From positions 62,001-126,000 of the forward strand of contig NZ_PJJS01000052.1 of assembly GCF_002929845.1 (NCBI RefSeq): DNA of 64,000 nt. The letters are read 5' to 3'. The notes under the pieces were generated by a model. The model saw nothing but the letters and a program-made list of their open reading frames with translations, was not told the DNA's origin and searched no databases. The position numbers and the translations under genes were made by a program. Position 1 is the first letter of the stretch. Each line of letters opens with the position of its first letter. Source of the DNA: Cryobacterium sp. M96 (GTDB lineage Bacteria; Actinomycetota; Actinomycetes; Actinomycetales; Microbacteriaceae). Positions 34,411 to 43,397 of this stretch are shown piece after piece.

Positions 34411-35748
34411 ATGGACAAGCAGCGCGACTTCGTTCTTCGGACCATCGAGGAGCGGGGAATCAAGTTCATCCGACTCTGGTTCACGGATGTCGTCGGCACC
34501 CTCAAATCGGTGGCCATCGCACCCGCAGAGGTTGAGGGCGCATTCGCCGAGGGTCTCGGTTTCGACGGTTCGGCGATCGAGGGTCTCACCCGGTCGTTCG
34601 AGGCGGATGTGCTCGCGCACCCGGACCCGACCACGTTCCAGATCCTGCCCTGGCGCGGTGAGATCGACCCGACCGCCCGCATGTTCTGCGACATCATGAC
34701 GCCGGACGGTCAGCCGGCCGTCGCCGATCCGCGAAATGTGCTTAAGCGCACGCTGGCCAAGGCAGCCGACCGCGGTTTCACGTTCTACACCCACCCCGAA
34801 ATTGAGTTCTACCTGCTCAAGTCGTCCAAGTATGGCAAGAACGGCCCCGTGCCGGTGGACCACGCCGGCTACTTCGACAACGTTCCCGGCGGCACAGCCC
34901 ACGACTTCCGCCGCCGGTCGGTGCGGATGCTCGAAGACCTTGGCATTTCTGTGGAATTCAGCCACCACGAGGCAGGTCCCGGTCAGAACGAGATCGACCT
35001 GCGCTACGCGGATGCGCTGACCACGGCGGATAACATCATGACCTTCCGCACGGTCATCAAGGAGGTGGCCATCGAGCAGGGCGTCTACGCGACGTTCATG
35101 CCGAAGCCGATGTCGGAGCACCCCGGGTCAGGAATGCACACGCACCTGTCCTTGTTCGAGGGCGACACCAACGCGTTCTTCGAGGCGGGCGCGCAATACC
35201 AGCTCTCCAAGACCGGCCGCCAGTTCATCGCCGGGCTGCTCAAGCATGCCCCGGAGATCACCGCCGTCACGAACCAGTTCGTGAACTCCTACAAGCGCCT
35301 GTGGGGTGGAGACGAAGCCCCCAGCTTTGTGTGCTGGGGTCACAACAACCGGTCCGCCCTGATCCGGGTGCCACTCTACAAGCCTAATAAGGGGCAGAGC
35401 GCCCGCGTCGAGTACCGGGCCATCGACTCGGCAGCGAATCCGTACCTCGCGTACTCCCTCATGCTGGCCGCCGGGCTCAAGGGAATCGAAGAGGGCTACG
35501 AGCTTCCCCCCGAGGCCGAGGACAATGTGTGGGGCCTGAGCGACACCGAGCGGCGCGCCCTGGGCTACCGGCAGCTTCCAGCGAGCCTGGACCACGCGAT
35601 CCAGTACATGGAGGAGTCCGAGTTGGTCGCCGAGACGCTGGGCGAGCACGTGTTCAACTATGTGCTGCTCAACAAGCGCCAGGAGTGGAAGGAGTACCGC
35701 TCGCAGGTCACTCCCTTCGAGCTCGACAAGAACCTCGAGATGCTCTAA
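34411..35748 (+). CDS. glnA2: Glutamine synthetase family protein, GlnA2 type
   Basis: A 445-residue type I glutamine synthetase. Seen: LGFDGSAIEGL near 50, the metal and glutamate site HPEIEFYLL near 130, HHEAGPGQNEIDL near 190, GSGMHTHLSLFEG and the ATP/ammonia residues NNRSALIRVP near 315. The adenylylation loop of GlnA1 (NLYxLPPEE) is missing; the equivalent region reads ELPPEAEDNVWGLS. This is the actinobacterial GlnA2 group, which lies before glnE but is not itself adenylylated. ATG start with GAAAGGG upstream. It is 19 bases before glnE. Confidence 0.92.
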   Translation: MDKQRDFVLRTIEERGIKFIRLWFTDVVGTLKSVAIAPAEVEGAFAEGLGFDGSAIEGLTRSFEADVLAHPDPTTFQILPWRGEIDPTARMFCDIMTPDGQPAVADPRNVLKRTLAKAADRGFTFYTHPEIEFYLLKSSKYGKNGPVPVDHAGYFDNVPGGTAHDFRRRSVRMLEDLGISVEFSHHEAGPGQNEIDLRYADALTTADNIMTFRTVIKEVAIEQGVYATFMPKPMSEHPGSGMHTHLSLFEGDTNAFFEAGAQYQLSKTGRQFIAGLLKHAPEITAVTNQFVNSYKRLWGGDEAPSFVCWGHNNRSALIRVPLYKPNKGQSARVEYRAIDSAANPYLAYSLMLAAGLKGIEEGYELPPEAEDNVWGLSDTERRALGYRQLPASLDHAIQYMEESELVAETLGEHVFNYVLLNKRQEWKEYRSQVTPFELDKNLEML

Positions 35749-35767
35749 CAGCGGGAGACGAGACCCG

Positions 35768-38700
35768 ATGGCACGGGAACAGCTGACCCTGACCGAGCTC
35801 GCCCGGGTAGGCTTCGTCGAGCTACGAGAGGTGCGTTTTCGGCTGGACGAGGTCGGTGACCTGGGCGGACCCGAATCGGCCGCACTGCTGCCGCTGCTCG
35901 GCAAGACTGCCAACCCGGATGCCGCCCTCGCGGCCCTCGTTTCGCTGCTGCGCCAGGCACCGCACGAGGTGCGGGCGTTGTTGCTGCACCCGGAGCAGAC
36001 CCAGCGGCTGCTGCGGGTCGTCGGCGCGTCGAGCGGACTGACCGAGTTCTTCCTGCGTCATCCGGAGGAATTGACGGTTCTCGCCCAGCCGCTCACGACC
36101 CTTCCCGACCTGCCGGAACTGATCGAGGACCTGCTGGATGCGGTCGGTACCCGGGACGGGTTCGCCAGCCTCGTCGACGATGAGGGCTGGGTCGCCCTGC
36201 GGGTGCGCTACCGGCGCCGCCTGGCGCAGCTGGCCGCCTACGACCTCGAGCAGGCCGACCCGGTCGCGGGCTTGGACGCCGTCGCCCGCACGCTCGCCGA
36301 CCTGGCGGCCGCCGCGCTGGAGGCCTCCTTGGCCGTCGCGCGTAGCATGTCCACCGGTTTGGTCGCGGGGCGAGGCGTATTCCCGGAGGAAGAGGTGCGC
36401 GCCACCCGGCTCGCGGTGATCGGCATGGGCAAGGCCGGCGCCGGCGAACTGAACTACGTCAGTGATGTCGACGTGATCTTCGTCGCCGAGGGTGACCCGG
36501 CCGCCGGCCTGGAAGCGCCGCGCGCGGTCGATATCGCCACCCGGCTCGCGATCCTGCTGATGCGGGGCCTGAATCAGCCCGCCGTCGAACCCGAGCTCTG
36601 GGAAGTGGACCCGAACCTCCGTCCCGAGGGCAAGTCCGGCGCCCTGGTGCGATCCCTTGAGTCTCACCTGGCCTACTACGACCGTTGGGCGAAGAGCTGG
36701 GAGTTCCAGGCGCTGCTGAAGGCCAGACCGCTGGCGGGCGACCTCGAGCTCGGGGGCCGGTATGTGGCGGCGGTGTCCCCGAAGGTGTGGACCAGTGCCA
36801 GCCGGGAGAATTTCGTCGAGTCCGTGCAGCGGATGCGCGAGCGCGTCACCAAGAACATTCCGGAGGACGAAGTCGCCGTGCAGCTGAAGCTCGGCCCCGG
36901 CGGCCTCCGCGACATCGAGTTCACCGTGCAGCTTCTGCAGCTCGTGCACGGTCAGGCGGATCCGGCGGTTCGGCAGGCCGGCACCCTGCCAGCGCTGACC
37001 GCGCTGGCCGAGAGCGGATATGTCGGGCGCGCTGAAGCGGCCGAGTTCGCTCAGGAGTACCGCATCCTGCGGCTGATGGAGCACCGCCTGCAGCTGGAGA
37101 AGCTCCGGCGCACCCACCTTGTCCCGCGCGACGAGTCGAGCCTGCGCGTCCTCGCCCGGGCGACCGGGCTCGCCCCGAACGCCGCCCAGCTGAGCGTCCG
37201 GTGGCTGAACACCAAGCACCGGGTGCGCGGCCTGCATGAGCGCCTGTTCTACCGCCCTCTCCTGTCGGCGGTGGCCGCGCTTCCCGCGGACGGGCTGGGC
37301 CTCACCAGCGCCCAGGCCGAGGCCCGGCTGGCCGCCATCGGATTCCGCAATACCAAGGGCGCCCTCGGTCACATCGCGGCCCTCACCGGCGGGGTGTCCC
37401 GACGGGCGACGATTCAGCGCAATCTACTGCCTGTGCTGCTGCAATGGTTCTCCGAGGGAGCCGACCCCGACTACGGGCTGCTCGCGTTCCGGCGCCTGAG
37501 CGACAGTCTCGGTACGACCTACTGGTTCCTGCGCATGCTCCGCGACTCATCCGGGGCCGCCGAGCGACTCACCCGGGTGCTGTCCTCATCCCGTTTCGTC
37601 GGCGAGCTCCTGGAGACGATTCCCGAATCCGTGGCCTGGCTGGAAGACGAGGACGACCTGCGGCCCCGCAGCGCGGCCACCCTCCGTGAGGAGGCCCGCG
37701 CCGTGCTGGCACGGCACGAGAGCCCGGATGCGGCCGCCTCGATCCTGCGCACGGCCCGGCGCCGCGAAATGCTGCGGCTGGCGTTCTCGGCGATCCTGGG
37801 CCAGGTCAGCATCGACGAGCTGGCGACGGGGCTCACCGACGTCACCGCCACCATCATCGAGGGGGTGCTCGCCGCCATCCGTGGCACCACGCTCGACGGG
37901 GCCGAAGACGGTCAGGACGCCGACGGGATCGAATTCGCCGTGATCGGAATGGGCCGGTTCGGCGGCTCGGAACTGGGGTTCGGCTCGGATGCCGACGTGA
38001 TGTACGTCTTTCGCCCGGGCACCCTCACCGGCGAGGCAGCCCACGACCGGGCGAAGTTCATCGTCAAGGAATTGTCGCGGCTCACCGATGACAACCGCCT
38101 GCCTCTGGACCTGGACATCGGGCTGCGCCCTGAGGGGAAGAACGGTTCCGTTGCCAGGTCCCTCGAGTCCTACGAGGCCTACTATCGGCGTTGGTCGCTC
38201 ACCTGGGAGGCACAGGCGCTGTTGCGGGGGAGAGGAGTCGCCGGCGACGCCCGGCTCCTGGCCGACTTCGAGGCCGTCGCCGACGAGGTGCGGTATCCGT
38301 CATCGATCAGCGAACAGGCGATCCGTGAGGTCAAGCGGATCAAGGCCAGAGTCGAAAACGAACGGCTGCCGCAGGGCGCCGATCCCAACCGGCACCTCAA
38401 GCTCGGCCGAGGGTCGTTGAGCGACGTGGAGTGGTTCGTGCAGCTGCTTCAGCTGCAGCATGCGGCCGACATCGCCGAGCTGCGTACCTCGTCGACGCTC
38501 GGCGCCCTCCGCGCGGCCGTCGCCGCGGGCCTGGTCAACGAGACGGATGCCGAAACTCTCACCACCGCGTGGCTCTTCGCGTCCCGCTGCCGGTCCGCGA
38601 TCACCCTCTGGACCAACAAGACCGCGGATGTCCTCCCGACCGACCGCGTGCAGCTCGAGGGCGTCGCCCGGGTGATGGAATACCCGCCGGGCTCTGCCAA

Positions 38701-38803
38701 CCAGCTCGAGGAGGAATACCTCTCGGTGACCCGCCGCGCCCGCGCGGTGTTCGAGCGCCTGTTCTACGGGCCGGTGGAGCGCGCCGGCCCCTTCGGCGGG
38801 TAG
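35768..38803 (+). CDS. glnE: Glutamine synthetase adenylyltransferase/deadenylyltransferase
   Basis: A 1011-residue two-domain nucleotidyltransferase that adds and removes AMP on GlnA1 according to nitrogen state. Both catalytic halves are visible. The first has VIGMGKAGAGELNYVSDVDVIFV near 218 and ends with a helical regulatory part. The second has VIGMGRFGGSELGFGSDADVMYVF near 730 and IGLRPEGKNGSVARSLESY. Each carries the G-S/T...DxD motif and the trailing RPEGK signature (the first as LRPEGKSGALVRSLESH). It is downstream of glnA2; its substrate gene glnA converges from the other side. Confidence 0.95.
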   Translation: MAREQLTLTELARVGFVELREVRFRLDEVGDLGGPESAALLPLLGKTANPDAALAALVSLLRQAPHEVRALLLHPEQTQRLLRVVGASSGLTEFFLRHPEELTVLAQPLTTLPDLPELIEDLLDAVGTRDGFASLVDDEGWVALRVRYRRRLAQLAAYDLEQADPVAGLDAVARTLADLAAAALEASLAVARSMSTGLVAGRGVFPEEEVRATRLAVIGMGKAGAGELNYVSDVDVIFVAEGDPAAGLEAPRAVDIATRLAILLMRGLNQPAVEPELWEVDPNLRPEGKSGALVRSLESHLAYYDRWAKSWEFQALLKARPLAGDLELGGRYVAAVSPKVWTSASRENFVESVQRMRERVTKNIPEDEVAVQLKLGPGGLRDIEFTVQLLQLVHGQADPAVRQAGTLPALTALAESGYVGRAEAAEFAQEYRILRLMEHRLQLEKLRRTHLVPRDESSLRVLARATGLAPNAAQLSVRWLNTKHRVRGLHERLFYRPLLSAVAALPADGLGLTSAQAEARLAAIGFRNTKGALGHIAALTGGVSRRATIQRNLLPVLLQWFSEGADPDYGLLAFRRLSDSLGTTYWFLRMLRDSSGAAERLTRVLSSSRFVGELLETIPESVAWLEDEDDLRPRSAATLREEARAVLARHESPDAAASILRTARRREMLRLAFSAILGQVSIDELATGLTDVTATIIEGVLAAIRGTTLDGAEDGQDADGIEFAVIGMGRFGGSELGFGSDADVMYVFRPGTLTGEAAHDRAKFIVKELSRLTDDNRLPLDLDIGLRPEGKNGSVARSLESYEAYYRRWSLTWEAQALLRGRGVAGDARLLADFEAVADEVRYPSSISEQAIREVKRIKARVENERLPQGADPNRHLKLGRGSLSDVEWFVQLLQLQHAADIAELRTSSTLGALRAAVAAGLVNETDAETLTTAWLFASRCRSAITLWTNKTADVLPTDRVQLEGVARVMEYPPGSANQLEEEYLSVTRRARAVFERLFYGPVERAGPFGG

Positions 38804-38813
38804 GTCCGGTACA

Positions 38814-38855
38814 GGCAGGAGGACCGCATCCCCGAGGGGATGAGGTCCTCCTGCC
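38814..38855. terminator. Bidirectional terminator hairpin between glnE and glnA
   Basis: A long, almost continuous stem: GGCAGGAGGACC pairs with GGTCCTCCTGCC, and the inner CATCCCC pairs with GGGGATG around a two-base loop. It lies between two convergent genes, without T-tract. Confidence 0.8.
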
Positions 38856-38884
38856 GATACCCAGCAGGTTGCCGGGGCTGCGGT

Positions 38885-40309
38885 CTAGACGCCGTAGTAG
38901 AGCTCGAACTCGAACGGGTGCGGACGCTGCGCGAGCGGCTTGATTTCCATCTCACGCTTGTAGTCGATCCAGGTTTCGATCAGTTCGGGCGTGAAGACGT
39001 TACCGGCAAGCAGGAAGTCGTGGTCGTTCTCGAGGGCTACGAGGGCCTCGCCGAGCGATGCGGGAACCTGCGGGATGTTCTTGGCCTCTTCGGGCGGCAG
39101 CTCGTAGAGGTCCTTGTCGACCGGCTCGTGCGGTTCGATCCGGTTCTTGATGCCGTCCAGTCCGGCCATCAGCTGGGCGGCGAAGGCGAGGTACGGGTTG
39201 CCCGAGGCATCGGGAGCGCGGAACTCGATGCGCTTCGCCTTCGGGTTGGTGCCCGTGATCGGGATCCGGATGGACGCCGAGCGGTTACCCGCCGAGTAGA
39301 CGAGGTTGACGGGAGCTTCGAACCCCGGCACCAGACGGTGGTAGGAGTTGACGCTCGGGTTTGTGAAGGCGAGTACGGCCGGTGCGTGCTTGAGCAGACC
39401 GCCGATGTACCAGCGGGCGACGTCGGACAGTCCGCCGTAGCCGGACTCGTCGTAGAAAAGGGGCTTGCCGTCGGCCCACAGTGACTGGTGCGTGTGCATG
39501 CCGGAGCCGTTGTCGCCGAACAGAGGCTTCGGCATGAAGGTGGCCGTCTTTCCCCACTCGGCCGAGGTGTTCTTGACGATGTACTTGAACTTGAGCAGAT
39601 CGTCGGCTGCGTGCACCATGGTGTCGAAGCGGTAGTTGATCTCGCCCTGGCCGCCGGTGCCGACCTCGTGGTGGCTGCGTTCCAGGATGAGTCCGGCGTC
39701 AATCAGCTTGAGGCAGATGTCGTCGCGCAGGTCGGCGTGCTGGTCGACCGGGCTGACGGGGAAGTAGCCGCCCTTAAAAGGCGTCTTGTTGGCGAGGTTC
39801 CCGCCGACCTCTTCCTTGCCCGAGTTCCAGGCACCCTCGCTGGAGTCCACGGAGTAGAAGCTGGAGTGCTGGTTCACTTCGTAGCGAACATCGTCGAAGA
39901 TGTAGAACTCGGCCTCCGGAGCGAAGAATGCGGTGTCCGCGATCCCGGTCGAGGCCAGGTACTTCTCGGCCTTCTTGGCAACCTGACGCGGGTCCTTCGA
40001 ATAGATCTCGCCGTTGCGCGGGTTGTAGATGTCGAAAAGCATGATGAGGGTGCGCTCGGTGCGGAACGCGTCGATGTAGGCCGTGGTCACGTCCGGGATC
40101 AGCTGCATGTCGGATTCGTGGATCGACGCGAAACCGCGGATCGACGAACCGTCGAACATCTGCCCGACCGTGAAGAACTCCTCATCGACGGTCGACGCGG
40201 GGATGTTGAAGTGCTGCTGAACACCCGGCAAATCGGTGAAACGGATGTCAAGGAACTTGACGTCCGTGTCTTTGATGAACTTGAGCACTTCTGACGAATC
40301 GCGGAACAT
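38885..40309 (-). CDS. glnA: Glutamine synthetase type I
   Basis: The main 474-residue ammonium-assimilating enzyme. Conserved parts: [10 protein letters not shown] near 50, [11 protein letters not shown] near 130, [16 protein letters not shown] near 208, [12 protein letters not shown] near 264, and NRSASIRIP near 342. The adenylylation loop is present, with Tyr402 in [10 protein letters not shown], so this, not GlnA2, is the GlnE target. ATG start with GGAGA upstream and a leader running towards the RDD gene. It is separated from convergent glnE by a strong hairpin. Confidence 0.97.
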   Translation of the reverse strand: MFRDSSEVLKFIKDTDVKFLDIRFTDLPGVQQHFNIPASTVDEEFFTVGQMFDGSSIRGFASIHESDMQLIPDVTTAYIDAFRTERTLIMLFDIYNPRNGEIYSKDPRQVAKKAEKYLASTGIADTAFFAPEAEFYIFDDVRYEVNQHSSFYSVDSSEGAWNSGKEEVGGNLANKTPFKGGYFPVSPVDQHADLRDDICLKLIDAGLILERSHHEVGTGGQGEINYRFDTMVHAADDLLKFKYIVKNTSAEWGKTATFMPKPLFGDNGSGMHTHQSLWADGKPLFYDESGYGGLSDVARWYIGGLLKHAPAVLAFTNPSVNSYHRLVPGFEAPVNLVYSAGNRSASIRIPITGTNPKAKRIEFRAPDASGNPYLAFAAQLMAGLDGIKNRIEPHEPVDKDLYELPPEEAKNIPQVPASLGEALVALENDHDFLLAGNVFTPELIETWIDYKREMEIKPLAQRPHPFEFELYYGV

Positions 40310-40441
40310 GCGGTTTTTTCTCCAAACGACGTGGGCATAGAACGTGTAAGTCGCGCGCTGCGGCTTCTTTGAGGCTACTGGGATGCCATTACCCGGCAGT
40401 GACGCTTATGTTTCACACATGTTACAGCGGGGCCCGATCGG

Positions 40442-40454
40442 TAGACTCAGCCCG
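40442..40454 (+). promoter_or_regulatory. -10 element of the leaderless RDD gene
   Basis: TAGACT is spaced so that +1 coincides with the GTG start at 40454, and there is no ribosome site. Confidence 0.5.
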
Positions 40455-40894
40455 TGTCTGCCGCAGCCTCGAATTCGACCACTTTTGGACAACTTCCACC
40501 GAGCCGTTGGCCGGGGGAGCGCCTCGGCCTGCCGAACGAGGGAACTCGTTCCGTGGGGCGCGTCGGCCGCAGGATCGGCGCCCTCGCGTTGGACTGGGCC
40601 CTGGCCTACGGGGCGGCGGCACTGTTCTTCAGCACGAGCGGCGTGGTCAACGGCTTCGCTGTGACCGCCATTTTCGTGGGGCTCCAGATCGTGTTCATCC
40701 CGACCATCGGCGGCAGCATCGGCCACCGTCTGGTCGGGCTCCGGGTCGTTCCGCTCCAGCCGGGTTGGGTCGGGTTGTGGCGCCCCGTCGTGCGGTCCCT
40801 GCTGCTCGGGCTGGCGGTCCCCGCTCTGGTCTGGGACTCGGACCAGCGCGGTTTCCACGACAAGGTCGCGGGAACGGTGCTCATCCGCTCCTAG
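40454..40894 (+). CDS. RDD-family membrane protein
   Basis: A 146-residue protein with the RDD architecture: an Arg in VGRRIGALALDWALAYG near 36-52 (first helix), a second helix AVTAIFVGLQIVFIP, the loop GGSIGHRLVGLRVV, and a final helix with the Asp pair in VWDSDQRGFHDKVAGT. The RDD family may transport small ions or osmolytes; the substrate here is unknown. It is divergent from glnA and convergent with the DUF4191 gene, an order conserved in actinobacteria. Confidence 0.88.
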   Translation: MSAAASNSTTFGQLPPSRWPGERLGLPNEGTRSVGRVGRRIGALALDWALAYGAAALFFSTSGVVNGFAVTAIFVGLQIVFIPTIGGSIGHRLVGLRVVPLQPGWVGLWRPVVRSLLLGLAVPALVWDSDQRGFHDKVAGTVLIRS

Positions 40895-40916
40895 CCTGAG
40901 CCGCGAGGGGAAGAGC

Positions 40917-41627
40917 CTAGTTTCCGCGCTGCGGACGCGCCTTCATCGGGTCGACGCCCTTGGGGATCGGCAGTTTCTTGGTCATGGAATTCAACCGGTT
41001 GTTCACGGCGAGCACCTCGGCCTTGGTCAGGGTGGGCTTGATCCGGGTGAGGCGCCGGGCCAGTTTGTGCAGCGGCACGGCATCGGCGTCGGGGCCGACG
41101 CTGATGATGGTGACGGCGATGCTGCCGCCGAGCCTGGTCACCATCCGGCGCTCTTCCTCGAGCATGCGGGCCGTTCGGGTGCGCGGCCCTTCACTGATCA
41201 GCACCACGCCGCCGCGGCCGACAGCCCGGTACACGGCATCCTGAGTCTTGCCGTTGACGGCGACGGGCATCTCACTTCCCACCCAACCGCGCTTCAGCGA
41301 ACCGCGCAGCACCGCGCCGACGGCGCCGGGCTGGCCCTCGATCTGCGTGTATGCGGCTTTCTCGGCCCGCTGGCCCAGGATGATGAGCATGGCGAGGATT
41401 CCGGTGAGCACACCCGAAATCGTCCACAAGACGATGTTGAGGATGCTTCCGGGGGACAGAATAAGGGCAAGTCCCAGCGCGACCGCGACGGGCACCACGA
41501 AGCCGAGAACCATGAACAACACGATCTTCTTGTCGTAGCGGCGTGTCATCTGGAACACCTGCCACATTTGCTTCATGCGGCCGGGCTTCTTGGGGGGGCG
41601 GGGAGTCTTGTCCTTGCTGCGTGCCAT
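40917..41627 (-). CDS. DUF4191 domain-containing membrane protein
   Basis: A 236-residue protein of a family limited to actinobacteria and of unknown function. A basic N-terminus (KDKTPRPPKKPGRMKQMWQVF) is followed by two membrane helices (IVLFMVLGFVVPVAVALGLAL and IVLWTISGVLTGILAMLIIL) and a cytosolic beta-rich part with GRGGVVLISEGP and a basic C-terminus (KGVDPMKARPQ). It is 48 bases downstream of lipA and probably co-transcribed with lipB-lipA. Confidence 0.88.
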   Translation of the reverse strand: MARSKDKTPRPPKKPGRMKQMWQVFQMTRRYDKKIVLFMVLGFVVPVAVALGLALILSPGSILNIVLWTISGVLTGILAMLIILGQRAEKAAYTQIEGQPGAVGAVLRGSLKRGWVGSEMPVAVNGKTQDAVYRAVGRGGVVLISEGPRTRTARMLEEERRMVTRLGGSIAVTIISVGPDADAVPLHKLARRLTRIKPTLTKAEVLAVNNRLNSMTKKLPIPKGVDPMKARPQRGN

Positions 41628-41675
41628 GGTTCCAAGACTACCCAGTCACCCGAATGTCTCGTGACCGATTTTTGA

Positions 41676-42665
41676 TCAGGAGACCGCCTGCGCGAACCCG
41701 AGGGATGCGTCCGCCAGGTGGCGCAGTTGCGGCGGAACTTCGCGACCGGTCGCCAGCATGGACTGGGCCCAGAGCCGGCCGGCCCGATAGGACGAGCGCA
41801 CAAGCGGGCCGGAGAGCACACCAAGGAAACCGATGGCCTCGGCTTCCTCCTTGAGTTCGACGAACTCCTCCGGCTTCACCCAGCGGGCCACGGGCAGATG
41901 ACGCGCGCTCGGCCGCAGATACTGGGTGATCGTGATGATGTCGGTCCCGGCGTCGTGCAGGTCCTGGAGGGCCTGGCTGACCTCCGCGCGCTCCTCGCCC
42001 ATGCCCAGGATCAGATTCGATTTCGTGATAAGTCCCGCATCGCGGCCCTGGGTGAGGACGTCCAGGGACCGTTCGTAGCGGAATGCCGGCCGGATTCGCT
42101 TGAAGATTCTCGGGACGGTCTCCACATTGTGGCCGAAGACCTCGGGCTGGGCGGAGAAAACCTCGCCGAGGTGGTCCGGGTTACCGGAGAAGTCCGGGAC
42201 CAGAATCTCGACGCCGGTTCCGGGACTCTGCTGATGGATCTGCCGGATGGTCTCCGCGTAGAGCCAGGAGCCCTCGTCTGGCAGGTCGTCGCGGGCGACG
42301 CCCGTCACCGTGGCGTAGCGCAGATTCATCTTGACGACGGATTCCGCGACACGGCGCGGCTCATCCGTGTCGTACTCGGCAGGTTTGCCGGTATCGATCT
42401 GGCAGAAGTCGCACCGCCTCGTGCACTGTGACCCGCCGATCAGGAAGGTCGCCTCGCGGTCTTCCCAGCATTCGAAGATGTTAGGGCAGCCGGCCTCCTG
42501 GCACACGGTGTGCAGGTTTTCGCCCTTCACCAGGTTTTGGAGCTTGCGGTACTCCGGTCCCATCTTCGCCACCGTCTTGATCCAGGCGGGCTTACGTTCG
42601 ATCGGCGTTTCCATATTGCGGATCTCAAGGCGGAGCATCTTGCGTCCCTCGGGCGCCGCGCTCAT
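41676..42665 (-). CDS. lipA: Lipoyl synthase
   Basis: A 329-residue radical-SAM enzyme that inserts two sulfurs into protein-bound octanoyl groups. Both iron-sulfur clusters are marked: the auxiliary cluster by Cys55, Cys60 and Cys66 ([16 protein letters not shown]), and the SAM cluster by Cys81, Cys85 and Cys88 (CTRRCDFC). The C-terminal serine ligand is in VRSSYRA near 300. It overlaps lipB by four bases (ATGA), so attachment and sulfur insertion are coupled. It matures the lipoyl E2 encoded 2.3 kb away. Confidence 0.96.
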   Translation of the reverse strand: MSAAPEGRKMLRLEIRNMETPIERKPAWIKTVAKMGPEYRKLQNLVKGENLHTVCQEAGCPNIFECWEDREATFLIGGSQCTRRCDFCQIDTGKPAEYDTDEPRRVAESVVKMNLRYATVTGVARDDLPDEGSWLYAETIRQIHQQSPGTGVEILVPDFSGNPDHLGEVFSAQPEVFGHNVETVPRIFKRIRPAFRYERSLDVLTQGRDAGLITKSNLILGMGEERAEVSQALQDLHDAGTDIITITQYLRPSARHLPVARWVKPEEFVELKEEAEAIGFLGVLSGPLVRSSYRAGRLWAQSMLATGREVPPQLRHLADASLGFAQAVS

Positions 42666-43297
42666 GCGGACACCGCCCAGACGGTCTCGAACTGGGCCGT
42701 GATGGGGGCGATGAGGTCGGCCGGTTTCACGTCGTGGCCGACCATTCTCGAGATGGTGGTGACGCCGGCGTCCTTGATCCCGCAGGCGATGATGTGGTCG
42801 TAGGGTTCGAGCGAGTTGTTGCAGTTGAGGGCGAAGCCGTGCATGGTCACTCCTTCCGCGACGCGGATTCCGATGGCGGCGATTTTGTCTTCCCGGCCCT
42901 CCGGGCCGACCCAGACTCCTGAACGGCCCGAGATTCGGCAGCCGACGATGTCGAAGCCCAGGAGGGCGTCGATGAGGATCCCCTCGAGGAGGCGCACGTA
43001 GCCGACGACGTCGACGGGCTCCCGGAGGCGAATAACCGGATACCCGACCAGCTGCCCGGGGCCGTGCCAGGTGATCTTCCCACCGCGGTCCGCGTCGATG
43101 ACGGGGGTTCCGTTTCGGGGACGCTCCTCAGGAGCTGTGCGCTTCCCGGCGGTATACACACTCGGATGTTCGAGAAAGATGACGGTGTCCGACCTCTCCC
43201 CGGAGACGACGGAACGGTGGACTGCGCGTTGGAGCTCAAGGCCCTCAACATACGGCACGGAGTTGGCGCTTAGCCCCGCGACGACAAAGTCGAGCAT
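42662..43297 (-). CDS. lipB: Lipoyl(octanoyl) transferase
   Basis: A 211-residue transferase that moves octanoyl from ACP to lipoyl domains. The catalytic Cys172 ([13 protein letters not shown]) and Lys138 ([11 protein letters not shown]) are conserved, with the family motif [13 protein letters not shown] near 76-88 and TAGKRT near 49. Its octanoyl donor comes from the type II system at 12-16 kb. Its stop overlaps the lipA start. Divergent from the pseudokinase gene. Confidence 0.95.
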   Translation of the reverse strand: MLDFVVAGLSANSVPYVEGLELQRAVHRSVVSGERSDTVIFLEHPSVYTAGKRTAPEERPRNGTPVIDADRGGKITWHGPGQLVGYPVIRLREPVDVVGYVRLLEGILIDALLGFDIVGCRISGRSGVWVGPEGREDKIAAIGIRVAEGVTMHGFALNCNNSLEPYDHIIACGIKDAGVTTISRMVGHDVKPADLIAPITAQFETVWAVSA

Positions 43298-43397
43298 GCC
43301 CTCATCCTAAACCCCGGCGCTCCTCCCCACGGGGTTGGCGGCCCGGTTGTCCCCGAACCGAGTCCGGGTCGGCCGGGAGGGGAGCGGCGAGGCCAGC

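Noticed and set aside
35822-37372. A 516-codon minus-strand frame inside glnE
   Set aside because: Antisense shadow of glnE; Gly/Gln/Arg-rich with no motif.
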